Positions 7,592 through 13,778 of a stretch of DNA of 29,997 nt are shown here, in pieces. How positions within the stretch are numbered: the stretch's first letter is position 1; every line of letters starts with the position of its first letter. The stretch comes from Candidatus Sigynarchaeota archaeon (GTDB taxonomy: Archaea; Asgardarchaeota; Lokiarchaeia; Sigynarchaeales; Sigynarchaeaceae), in contig JAUQYW010000419.1 in NCBI GenBank assembly GCA_030587525.1, forward strand, positions 1 through 29,997, given 5' to 3'. The notes below the pieces were generated by a model. The model did not search any database, had not been told where the DNA came from, and saw only the letters and a program-made list of their open reading frames with translations. The position numbers and the translations under genes are program-made.

Positions 7592-8131
7592 ATGGGTAAG
7601 AAAGCATTAAAAAAGGCTACCGATGAAGTAGACGAGGAAGAATCCGAAGCCGAGGAAAAGGCCGAGGAAAAGGCCGAGGCGGAAGCGAAACCCAAGGTAA
7701 AGGGAAAGGGCAAAGCCAAGGTGGCAGCCGCGGATGAAACCCTCGAAGAAGCGAGCGAGGCTAAAGCGTCCGGGGCCGAGAAAAAGCCCGTCGCGGACGA
7801 GGCAGAGAAGGAAATTTTCGAGGAAAAGTCCGAGGTCGCACAGCAATTCGAAGCCGCCGAGGGTGCCAAGGAAGAAGAGATCACCGAGGAGCGCACCTAT
7901 GTTGTTCCATTGTCACGCGCGCGCTTTGCCCCGCCGGTATTGCGAGCCAAGCGAGCCATCAAGATGTTGAGGGTCTTTTTCACGCGTCACATGAAGGCGC
8001 AAGAAGTTGTGGTCCTGCCAGAAGTCAACGATATCATCTGGGAAAAGGGGATTTCGCAGCCACCCCGAAAATTGAAAATCCGTGCCACGAAGTCGATCGA
8101 AGGGACCGTGACGCTATATCTTGCCGAATGA
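7592..8131 (+). CDS. rpl31e: 50S ribosomal protein L31e with a long acidic N-terminal extension
   Basis: The last 80 or so of 179 residues are the L31e domain, beginning with EERTYVVPLSRARF. It continues through RAKRAIKMLRVFFTRHMKA and DIIWEKGIS, and ends RATKSIEGTVTLYLAE. Archaeal L31e is normally about 85-95 residues. Here the first about 95 residues form a low-complexity Glu/Lys/Ala-rich tail, starting with a short basic patch (GKKALKK) and becoming strongly acidic. No ATG lies just before the conserved domain, and ATG 7592 is placed 12 bases after rpl39e, so the extension is probably translated. The extension is expected to be disordered; its function is unknown. Confidence 0.93.
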   Translation: MGKKALKKATDEVDEEESEAEEKAEEKAEAEAKPKVKGKGKAKVAAADETLEEASEAKASGAEKKPVADEAEKEIFEEKSEVAQQFEAAEGAKEEEITEERTYVVPLSRARFAPPVLRAKRAIKMLRVFFTRHMKAQEVVVLPEVNDIIWEKGISQPPRKLKIRATKSIEGTVTLYLAE

Positions 8132-8168
8132 AACCCACGATTTTTGCATCTTCTGGTTTTTGCGGTTA

Positions 8169-8176
8169 TTTTTTTT
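8169..8176 (+). terminator. oligo-T tract after rpl31e
   Basis: A run of eight T follows other T-rich stretches shortly after the rpl31e stop, the usual form of an intrinsic archaeal termination signal. Read-through into eif6 remains possible. Confidence 0.4.
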
Positions 8177-8218
8177 CCCATCCTACCTTGAAAACAAGAA
8201 ACTGAGAATGAGACCACC

Positions 8219-8902
8219 ATGCTCGAGCGATTAGATGCTTTTGGTATGAGCAGCACCGTCGGCATTTCGTTGTTTGCCACGGACAAGTATTGCCTGATCC
8301 CAGGCGATACCAAGCCAAAAGTGCGAGAGCTGTTGACGGAAGTATTGCAAGTCCCGTGCATCGACCTCGACGTTTCCTTCAAGCGGTTGATCGGTGTGAT
8401 GATGGTGGGCAATTCCCGGGGATTGTTGCTGCCTAACCACGTAAGCCCGCAAGATGAGGAGCGCATCTTGAAAGCAGTCGAGCGGATTCCTGGTTTGAAA
8501 GTAGTGACGCTGGAACAGACCAAGTTGAACGCGCTCGGCAATTTGATCGCAGTGAATGACACCGGCGCCGTCGTGAGTAGCAAACTTTCCCCCGAGAGCA
8601 TCGATGTTGTCGAGAGCGTGCTCGGGGTCAAGACAATGCAGGCAAAGATCAATAATTCGGCCCTTGTCGGCACGAAAATCGTCGTAAATTCCAAGGGTTG
8701 CGTCGTGAGCCCCCTAGCGACCAATGAAGAGGCGGAATCATTCAAGAACTGTTTCCGGGTGGAGCAAGTCGATTTCACGACCGTATGCCTCGGCATGGAG
8801 TCTATCAGGGTTGGCATGGTTGCCAATTCTTTCGGCGCGATCGTCGGCAATTCGACTTCGGGTCCAGAAATGGCGCGTATTTCCGACGTCTTACAAGTCT
8901 GA
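8219..8902 (+). CDS. eif6: translation initiation factor aIF6
   Basis: This anti-association factor binds the large subunit and prevents premature joining with the 30S subunit. The 227-residue length matches the family. The fivefold-repeated alpha/beta units are visible, each with a G-N/S-x-x-G-like turn (VGNSRGLLLP, LNALGNLIAVNDTGAVVS, TKIVVNSKGCVVSP, VGMVANSFGAIVGN). ATG 8219 is used; the next in-frame ATG (8246) would remove the first strand. It lies in the conserved archaeal order rpl39e-rpl31e-eif6-rpl18a. Confidence 0.95.
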   Translation: MLERLDAFGMSSTVGISLFATDKYCLIPGDTKPKVRELLTEVLQVPCIDLDVSFKRLIGVMMVGNSRGLLLPNHVSPQDEERILKAVERIPGLKVVTLEQTKLNALGNLIAVNDTGAVVSSKLSPESIDVVESVLGVKTMQAKINNSALVGTKIVVNSKGCVVSPLATNEEAESFKNCFRVEQVDFTTVCLGMESIRVGMVANSFGAIVGNSTSGPEMARISDVLQV

Positions 8903-9056
8903 TTCTCATCTCGCTTCCGAAATTTTATGGACTTCTAATTTTACTATGGATGAGCCATATCCATTTATCAGTTGCGTGCTGACAATGACTGTTTTCACAA
9001 GGTTGATCATCGACGGGGAAAATGGCCAGGTGATGAATTTTCTAGGAGTCTCGGAA

Positions 9057-9063
9057 TTTTTTT
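9057..9063 (+). terminator. oligo-T tract in the eif6-rpl18a gap
   Basis: A run of seven T lies about 155 bases after the eif6 stop and just before the candidate promoter of the next operon, so it could end the upstream transcript. Confidence 0.3.
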
Positions 9064-9072
9064 ATTCTTGGC

Positions 9073-9085
9073 GAGATTTAATCTC
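9073..9085 (+). promoter_or_regulatory. candidate TATA element inside a 13-bp dyad, upstream of rpl18a
   Basis: GAGATTTAATCTC is a perfect palindrome around the TATA-like TTTAA and lies about 39-51 bases before the rpl18a start. It may drive rpl18a-pfdA-ftsY separately from the genes before it. The eif6-rpl18a gap is 221 bases, long for this cluster. Confidence 0.45.
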
Positions 9086-9123
9086 TTATTCTTAGTATTC
9101 ATTCAGCATGAGCGTGTGAAAAT

Positions 9124-9381
9124 ATGGTAGATGTTATTGTCCACACCTATCGCATCAACGGGTATTACAAGACGCGATATGGTGTCAATAGATGCTACTT
9201 TGAAAAGGAAATCCGGGGCATCAATGTCGAGGACGTGAAAAAGACGTTAAAAATCTTGATCGGAGCCCGGAAGGTCGATCCCCATCGCATCATTTTTGAA
9301 AAAATCGAGGAAATCACGAACCCCGAGGATATCAAGGACCGTGTCGTGCGGACGTTCGCGACAGAAAAGATCCGCTTTTAA
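9124..9381 (+). CDS. rpl18a: 50S ribosomal protein L18Ae/LX
   Basis: The protein has 85 residues. The pattern YRINGYYKTRYG, then CYFEKEIRGINVEDVKKTL, then ARKVDPHRIIFEKIEEI matches the L18Ae/LX fold. That fold is a single beta-alpha-beta unit with a conserved F/Y-x-K-E motif and a terminal I-x-x-I strand. It is rather divergent from euryarchaeal copies, which usually carry GSKH before the last strand (here GARKVDPH). The position between eif6 and pfdA is the classical one and supports the call. Confidence 0.88.
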   Translation: MVDVIVHTYRINGYYKTRYGVNRCYFEKEIRGINVEDVKKTLKILIGARKVDPHRIIFEKIEEITNPEDIKDRVVRTFATEKIRF

Positions 9382-9413
9382 AAATAATGAAGTTGCTATT
9401 GGAGTGATGAGCC

Positions 9414-9917
9414 ATGGAACGCCAACAAGATGAGACGCAACAAATGGCCTATTTTATGCAATATGCCGAGGAGCAACTCAAGGAGCTCGAAATGCAGCAC
9501 CAGGTCATCGAACAAGGCATCCAGGACATCACCGGGACCATGATCACCATTGAAAACCTCGATAAGGAACAAGCTGATAAATCAGGTACAATGAACGTGA
9601 TTCTACCGGTCGGCGCAGCCGGGGGTTTCATCCGCACGACGATACAAAAGCCGAAGATGTATATTGTGTCCATCGGTGCCCGCTATTTTATGGAAGCGGA
9701 TTATTCCGCAAGCGCCAAGATCCTCCAATCGCAGAAGGATAAGATGACCTCCACGATAGGCATCATCGAGCAGCGTATGAAGCAATTGACGGAACAAGCC
9801 GAAAAAATCCGCCCGGTCCTCGAACAGCGGCTTCAAGCCATGAAATCCGGTGGCGAAGGTGCAGGAGAAACCACGAAAGCTCAAAACAAAGAGGAAGAAG
9901 AAGATAAGGAGAGCTAA
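9414..9917 (+). CDS. pfdA: prefoldin subunit alpha
   Basis: This is a subunit of the hexameric chaperone that delivers unfolded proteins to the thermosome. The 167 residues form two long coiled-coil helices (about 1-50 and 103-145). Between them is the alpha-type beta-hairpin part with VILPVGAAGGFIRTT, IVSIGARYFME and the DYSASAKIL helix start. The C-terminus is extended by a short charged low-complexity tail. A good ribosome-binding site (GGAGTGATG) precedes ATG 9414. It lies between rpl18a and ftsY as in many archaea. Confidence 0.95.
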   Translation: MERQQDETQQMAYFMQYAEEQLKELEMQHQVIEQGIQDITGTMITIENLDKEQADKSGTMNVILPVGAAGGFIRTTIQKPKMYIVSIGARYFMEADYSASAKILQSQKDKMTSTIGIIEQRMKQLTEQAEKIRPVLEQRLQAMKSGGEGAGETTKAQNKEEEEDKES

Positions 9918-9922
9918 CTACG

Positions 9923-9929
9923 TTTTTTT
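9923..9929 (+). terminator. oligo-T tract after pfdA
   Basis: Seven T follow within a few bases of the pfdA stop in a pyrimidine-rich context. ftsY begins about 75 bases later with its own ribosome-binding site, so termination may be partial. Confidence 0.35.
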
Positions 9930-10002
9930 CCTTTCCCTGCTGAACTTTAGTTCACGCCTTTATCACGTTACTTAATATCCCCGGTCATGGAGGCTCCCCG
10001 AC

Positions 10003-10911
10003 GTGTTCAACAAAATCAAATCTGGTTTCCAAGCCTTCATCAACAACGTGAAAACCCGGGAGCTAACGGAGAAAAACATCAAGGATTCCCTCGAAGAGCT
10101 CAAGCTGGCACTCATCAAGAACGACGTGGCTTATTCTGTCGCGCAGAAGATCGCGGATACGGTCAAGGAAAAGATTATGGGGACCCGAATCGAACGGTCG
10201 GGCAAGATCGACGCGTTTTTGAAAGAGGTCATCGTATCGACAGTCCGGGATATCCTGGCCGTTAGCAAGCCCATCAACTTGCTCGACAAGGTGAAGGAAA
10301 AGAGTGCCAAGGACCAGCCCTTGGTCCTCGTGTTTCTCGGCGTCAACGGCACGGGAAAGACCACGACGATAGCCAAGGTTGCAAATTATTTCAAGAAAAA
10401 CGGCGTGAGTTGTGTCATCGGAGCGGCAGACACGTTCCGTGCCGGGGCGATCGAGCAGCTGGAAAAACATGCAAACAACATCGGCGTTCGTATCATCAAG
10501 CACGAGTACAAGAGCGACCCGAGCAGCGTCGTGTATGACACGATCTCGCATGCTCAGGCTAAGCACGTGCGTGCCGTCTTGATCGACACGGCGGGGCGCC
10601 AGGTGATCGACAAGAACTTGATGAAAGAGATGCTCAAGATCGTCAACGTGGCGGATCCCGACTACGTGATTTACGTAGGTGATGCCATGGCTGGTAACGA
10701 TGTCGTGTCGCAAGTGGAAAAGTTCTCGCAGCATGTTCGCGTGGATGCGTCGATCCTGACGAAAGTCGATGCAGACATCGCTGGTGGCGCGGCGCTCAGC
10801 GTTGCATACCTCACGAAAAAACCAATCGTTTTTATTGGCATAGGACAAGGTTATGACGACATCCGGCCTTTCGAGGTAGACTGGTTCGTCAAGAAAATAA
10901 CTGATTTTTGA
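10003..10911 (+). CDS. ftsY: signal recognition particle receptor FtsY
   Basis: This SRP-receptor GTPase docks SRP-ribosome complexes at the membrane. The 302 residues carry the helical N domain (about 1-100) and the G domain. Motifs are P-loop GVNGTGKTT (113-121), the ADTFRAGAIEQL insertion-box stretch, DTAGRQ, TKVDAD and the closing GIGQGYDDIRPF. The long acidic A domain of bacterial FtsY is absent, as usual in archaea. The start is GTG 10003, supported by GGAGG nine bases upstream; the family begins the same way with a short amphipathic FxxIKxGF helix. It closes the plus-strand cluster and converges with the next gene 16 bases away. Confidence 0.96.
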   Translation: MFNKIKSGFQAFINNVKTRELTEKNIKDSLEELKLALIKNDVAYSVAQKIADTVKEKIMGTRIERSGKIDAFLKEVIVSTVRDILAVSKPINLLDKVKEKSAKDQPLVLVFLGVNGTGKTTTIAKVANYFKKNGVSCVIGAADTFRAGAIEQLEKHANNIGVRIIKHEYKSDPSSVVYDTISHAQAKHVRAVLIDTAGRQVIDKNLMKEMLKIVNVADPDYVIYVGDAMAGNDVVSQVEKFSQHVRVDASILTKVDADIAGGAALSVAYLTKKPIVFIGIGQGYDDIRPFEVDWFVKKITDF

Positions 10912-10927
10912 AAAAAGAAAGAAAGGA

Positions 10928-11599
10928 TCACGCGGGAACAGGATTGCTACCGTATCCCGTGAATTTCTGGCCACAATGCTCGCAGAAGCATGTTGAGCGT
11001 TGACCTAGGACCGTGTTCATCTTGCTTGAAAATGGCGTTCCACAAGCGGTGCAAAAATATTTCCGTTCACTGGTGGCGGCGGGTCCCGCGGGGATTTCGA
11101 TCTCCGGCGGTACCTCACGAGCAGTCGCAACTTCTTGCTTGGGTGTTGCCTCGGTAACGGCTTGGGAGCTCGCGGTATCATTCACGTGGATGATGATGCG
11201 CTGGGGCGCGGTTTGCGCGATGGCCGCGGCGACCACCTTGGGCGCCATGGCCGGCGCGGTCGCCTTGTTTTTCGAGGGATATGCCTTGTTCATGAAACAC
11301 CTCGTATTCTCGCCTGCCTTGTTCCATATACCCTCGATCTTACGGGCATCGATCGCGAGCAAGAAGAGCGACGCAATGCTGATGACGATGAGATAAACCA
11401 GCAAAATTGAGCCGATGATCGATATTTTGATAATTTGATATGCCAGCCACAAGGCTCCATAGACCACGAAGCCGGCCGCAACGAATCCAAGCACGATCAG
11501 CACGATCAGCAAGACTTGCACGGACAAAGTTTGCGCCTGGTAGAACGTGACGAACTGGTTGAACCAATCAACAACCGGGACGAACCAATCGGGTATCAT
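10928..11599 (-). CDS. membrane protein with C-terminal zinc ribbon, unknown function
   Basis: The protein has 223 residues. Two hydrophobic helices lie at about residues 25-55 and 58-82. A low-complexity Ala/Pro/Thr/Glu linker follows (about 105-175). It ends with a zinc ribbon whose knuckles are CTACG and CEHCG, near residues 183-208. This architecture suits a membrane-tethered zinc-ribbon adaptor with the ribbon in the cytoplasm. I do not recognise the family. It lies downstream of another zinc-finger membrane protein (11788-12486) on the same strand, separated by a 188-base structured gap. The two may be functionally related. Confidence 0.75.
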   Translation of the reverse strand: MIPDWFVPVVDWFNQFVTFYQAQTLSVQVLLIVLIVLGFVAAGFVVYGALWLAYQIIKISIIGSILLVYLIVISIASLFLLAIDARKIEGIWNKAGENTRCFMNKAYPSKNKATAPAMAPKVVAAAIAQTAPQRIIIHVNDTASSQAVTEATPKQEVATAREVPPEIEIPAGPAATSERKYFCTACGTPFSSKMNTVLGQRSTCFCEHCGQKFTGYGSNPVPA

Positions 11600-11665
11600 A
11601 TTTTTTTCACTGTGGATATTTGTGTCGTTCTGTGCTATTGTACCGAAAAGAAAATCTTAGGATCA

Positions 11666-11746
11666 CTCGAGGCCATCCCTTGGCAAGGGAAAGGCGCCTT
11701 CGCGATTCGACCCGGGTCTCGTTACGAGCCCGGAACTATCGAGACA
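11666..11746. other. structured intergenic element with nested hairpins (candidate non-coding RNA or leader)
   Basis: A CTCGA (11666-11670) can pair with TCGAG (11739-11743). Inside lie a 6-bp hairpin TCCCTT/AAGGGA (11676-11690), a 10-bp palindrome AAGGCGCCTT (11691-11700), and a 9-bp stem-loop CCGGG-T-CTCG/CGAG-CCCGG with loop TTA (11712-11733). On the plus strand ACA directly follows the outer stem. The arrangement could be a multibranched RNA on either strand: a leader of the 10928-11599 gene or an unannotated transcript. It does not fold as a tRNA. Function is unknown. Confidence 0.35.
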
Positions 11747-11787
11747 ACAAAAATCGAGGGAGAAAAACGATATTAACGGCCAAAAAA

Positions 11788-12486
11788 TCACGAGCCGCCA
11801 AAAACGTACTTGAGTTGCTGGAGAACCCGGCTCCAGACCAAGACCATCATCACGCCAATGACCAGGTAAATCCCGATCATCACAAAATTACCCATGGTAA
11901 ATGCCACGACCACTTCTGCAGCCATATAGACGACCATGTAAGTAATTATCACTTGGATGAAGGTTACCACTATCCGAGGTGGGAATTCGCCGCGTTTCTG
12001 CTTGTACGCAATATAAAATAAGAACGGCAAGAATACGACGTGCACGATGATCGGCAAGAACATGAAAAAGGTGGGCGTGAAGAGCAAGAAAATCGTATCC
12101 ATGATGGCAAACACGACGAAAATCATCAAGCTCAGAGTGAGATCGCCACCCACAGGCCCGCGAGCGACGTACCGTCCACTACTATTTTCCTCATCGTCCT
12201 CCTCGTATGGCTTGGGCTCGGTCTTGTCTGCATAATAGTTTTTTTCGTTGACAGGTGTTTCGTTGTATTGCTGGGGGGGACGCTCGGCCTTGGGTCCACC
12301 TTGCTTCTCTAGCTGACGGCGGAGCTGGATCTCATCATTTCGCATATCCTTGAATGCGCAATTGTGGTTTTCTGGAAGCCGGTCCTTTGCGCAAAAATAA
12401 CCACCGCACCGCTTGCATTCGAAACCTAGGTATGTGTCCTTCCCACAGTTATTGCATTTCATCAGCATCGCCTCGATTGGCTTCAT
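11788..12486 (-). CDS. AN1-type zinc-finger membrane protein
   Basis: The protein has 232 residues. The N-terminal AN1-like finger places C11, C14, C24, C27, C32, H41 and C43 exactly on the AN1 spacing, with the GGYFC and RLPENHNC stretches typical of archaeal AN1 proteins. The histidine expected two residues after C32 is Asp35 here. An acidic, Pro/Asn-rich linker (about 60-105) leads to about four membrane helices (about 113-228). AN1 fingers in eukaryotes occur in ubiquitin- and stress-related proteins. Archaeal membrane-bound versions are known but not understood. The start is ATG 12486. Confidence 0.82.
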   Translation of the reverse strand: MKPIEAMLMKCNNCGKDTYLGFECKRCGGYFCAKDRLPENHNCAFKDMRNDEIQLRRQLEKQGGPKAERPPQQYNETPVNEKNYYADKTEPKPYEEDDEENSSGRYVARGPVGGDLTLSLMIFVVFAIMDTIFLLFTPTFFMFLPIIVHVVFLPFLFYIAYKQKRGEFPPRIVVTFIQVIITYMVVYMAAEVVVAFTMGNFVMIGIYLVIGVMMVLVWSRVLQQLKYVFGGS

Positions 12487-12790
12487 TGTTAAAAATTGCT
12501 CAAGACCAAGCGATTACGTGATCCGCTATCCCGCTTGAATGGAACATAAGTCATTAGCAACTCATTCCATAAGAATTTTTTGCCTTCTTAAAAAAAAAAG
12601 TAACTAGCGACGGCACATAACATGTAATCGAATCACGAATGTCGAGTTACCATCTACTTCGGACGGTATTTGCTTGTTCGGGGAAGAGATAGAAAGGCTT
12701 GTTCTGGTTTTGGGGATTTTTTCGTGATGAATTGAATACGGCGAGCAATGCACGCCGCGAGATGCTTCATAATGACTATGATTAAATAGG
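12487..12790. other. intergenic region between divergent genes (304 bp)
   Basis: The region must hold the promoters of the AN1 protein (minus) and the small tail-anchored protein (plus). It contains an A10 run (12590-12599) and a CGGCG/CGCCG stem-loop (12739-12757). A GTGATGA word at about 12724 looks like a C box but has no D-box partner. No gene is evident; I could not single out a convincing TATA element on either strand. Confidence 0.4.
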
Positions 12791-13159
12791 ATGGCAAGCT
12801 TAGTCATGTTGTCTGATTCGGTCGTGGCAATTATGGATGCGTTTAAGCAGTTCACGATGAAAAACCGCAAGATATTCGAAGACATTGGCGTGGATGCAGA
12901 AAAATTGGGATTCAAGGCGATTGGTGATACTACCGTGGAAGGCTTCAGGTACGGGAAAGTATTAAAAGAGTTGGCGACCAGTAAAACATTTCCCGCTTCA
13001 GTGATACCTGCATCTCCAAAAAAAGAAACGGAATTCGCTCGCAGCGTGGATTATCAGCAAGTGACCAAGGAAACGGTGTTGAAAAAAATGCGGATGGCCA
13101 CCCTCGTTCCAATATTAATTGCTGCGACGTGTTACTTGGTCTTGATGCTATTCCTGTGA
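12791..13159 (+). CDS. small protein with C-terminal membrane anchor, unknown function
   Basis: The protein has 122 residues. A mostly hydrophilic helical N-terminal part (DAFKQFTMKNRKIFEDIGVD) is followed by a hydrophobic C-terminal helix at about residues 103-122 (ATLVPILIAATCYLVLMLFL). It ends immediately after the helix, the layout of a tail-anchored protein. There is no N-terminal signal. ATG 12791 is taken; ATG 12806 is an alternative. Family not recognised. Composition and third-position preference look coding, and no competing frame covers the same interval better. Confidence 0.6.
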   Translation: MASLVMLSDSVVAIMDAFKQFTMKNRKIFEDIGVDAEKLGFKAIGDTTVEGFRYGKVLKELATSKTFPASVIPASPKKETEFARSVDYQQVTKETVLKKMRMATLVPILIAATCYLVLMLFL

Positions 13160-13275
13160 ACATTGTTGCCCGATCCGACCTCGCACCTTCCCCTAGCATC
13201 GCTTGATGGCGAGATATGGCTGATTCAGTCAATTTTTGACTTTAAAAAAAATGCATATGCCTATGACATGTGCCA

Positions 13276-13285
13276 TATTTATATA
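13276..13285 (+). promoter_or_regulatory. TATA box for the 13404-13739 gene, between two ATGACATGT repeats
   Basis: TATTTATATA is a strong TATA element. Transcription would begin near 13308 and give a leader of about 95 bases. The word ATGACATGT occurs at 13263-13271 and again at 13324-13332, on either side of the TATA and expected start, and could be a regulator site. AAGGAGA (about 13386-13392) serves as ribosome-binding site. Confidence 0.5.
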
Positions 13286-13403
13286 CGCCAATGTCCTTAC
13301 ATCCGTGAACTTTGGATAAAAAAATGACATGTAGGAGAACGCGAGTCCACGAAGTGCGTTTCCCTACGAGTTGTTTCTTTTCTTCAAGGAGATGCAATTT
13401 ATC

Positions 13404-13739
13404 ATGTCAACAGTGGAAAAAAATATCAAGGATTTCTTGAAGGATGGCCAGGATTGGGAAAAAATACCAACCAAGCAGTTGGCTGGCGTTTTTATTGTAA
13501 AAATGCCTGCCACGAAGGCCAGGCCGGCGTTGTTGGCAATAGAAATCAATCCGGTGAAGGACGGGAAGCCGATGAAGCGGAAAGGGCTCTTCGTTACGAG
13601 CTCTGAAATGCTGGTTTCATATTCCGAGATACTGACGGAAGCTTCCTTGCTCAACCTCATGAAGCAAGTCGAAGCAATTAACCAGGCCGCGATGCCGAAA
13701 GGCTCTGGAGCTCCCAAGGCTATCGATCTTGAAGGTTAA
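13404..13739 (+). CDS. conserved-looking small cytosolic protein of unknown function
   Basis: The protein has 111 residues, with no membrane segment and no zinc ligands. It begins with an amphipathic helix (VEKNIKDFLKDGQDWEKIPT). Two predicted beta-strands, LAGVFIVKMPA and RPALLAIEINPV, alternate with a basic GKPMKRKGLFVTS strand, followed by a helix (LLNLMKQVEAINQAAM) and a short flexible end. The fold suggests a small alpha/beta DNA- or RNA-binding or adaptor protein, but this is inference. ATG 13404 has AAGGAGA upstream; two earlier in-frame starts are less likely. It converges with the kinase gene at 13779. Confidence 0.65.
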   Translation: MSTVEKNIKDFLKDGQDWEKIPTKQLAGVFIVKMPATKARPALLAIEINPVKDGKPMKRKGLFVTSSEMLVSYSEILTEASLLNLMKQVEAINQAAMPKGSGAPKAIDLEG

Positions 13740-13778
13740 AATGTAATATACAGAAAACGGTTTCTTTTTTTCTATCTT

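Noticed and set aside
9030..9040. GTGATGA word as a C box of a C/D guide RNA in the eif6-rpl18a gap
   Set aside because: No CTGA D box follows at a suitable distance, and no C'/D' pair is present.
11700..11735. tRNA-like TTCGA and CCGGG words in the intergenic element
   Set aside because: No acceptor/D/anticodon/T arrangement with a 7-base T loop could be drawn on either strand.
12722..12732. GTGATGA word as a C box upstream of the tail-anchored protein gene
   Set aside because: No matching D box within 60-70 bases; probably chance.
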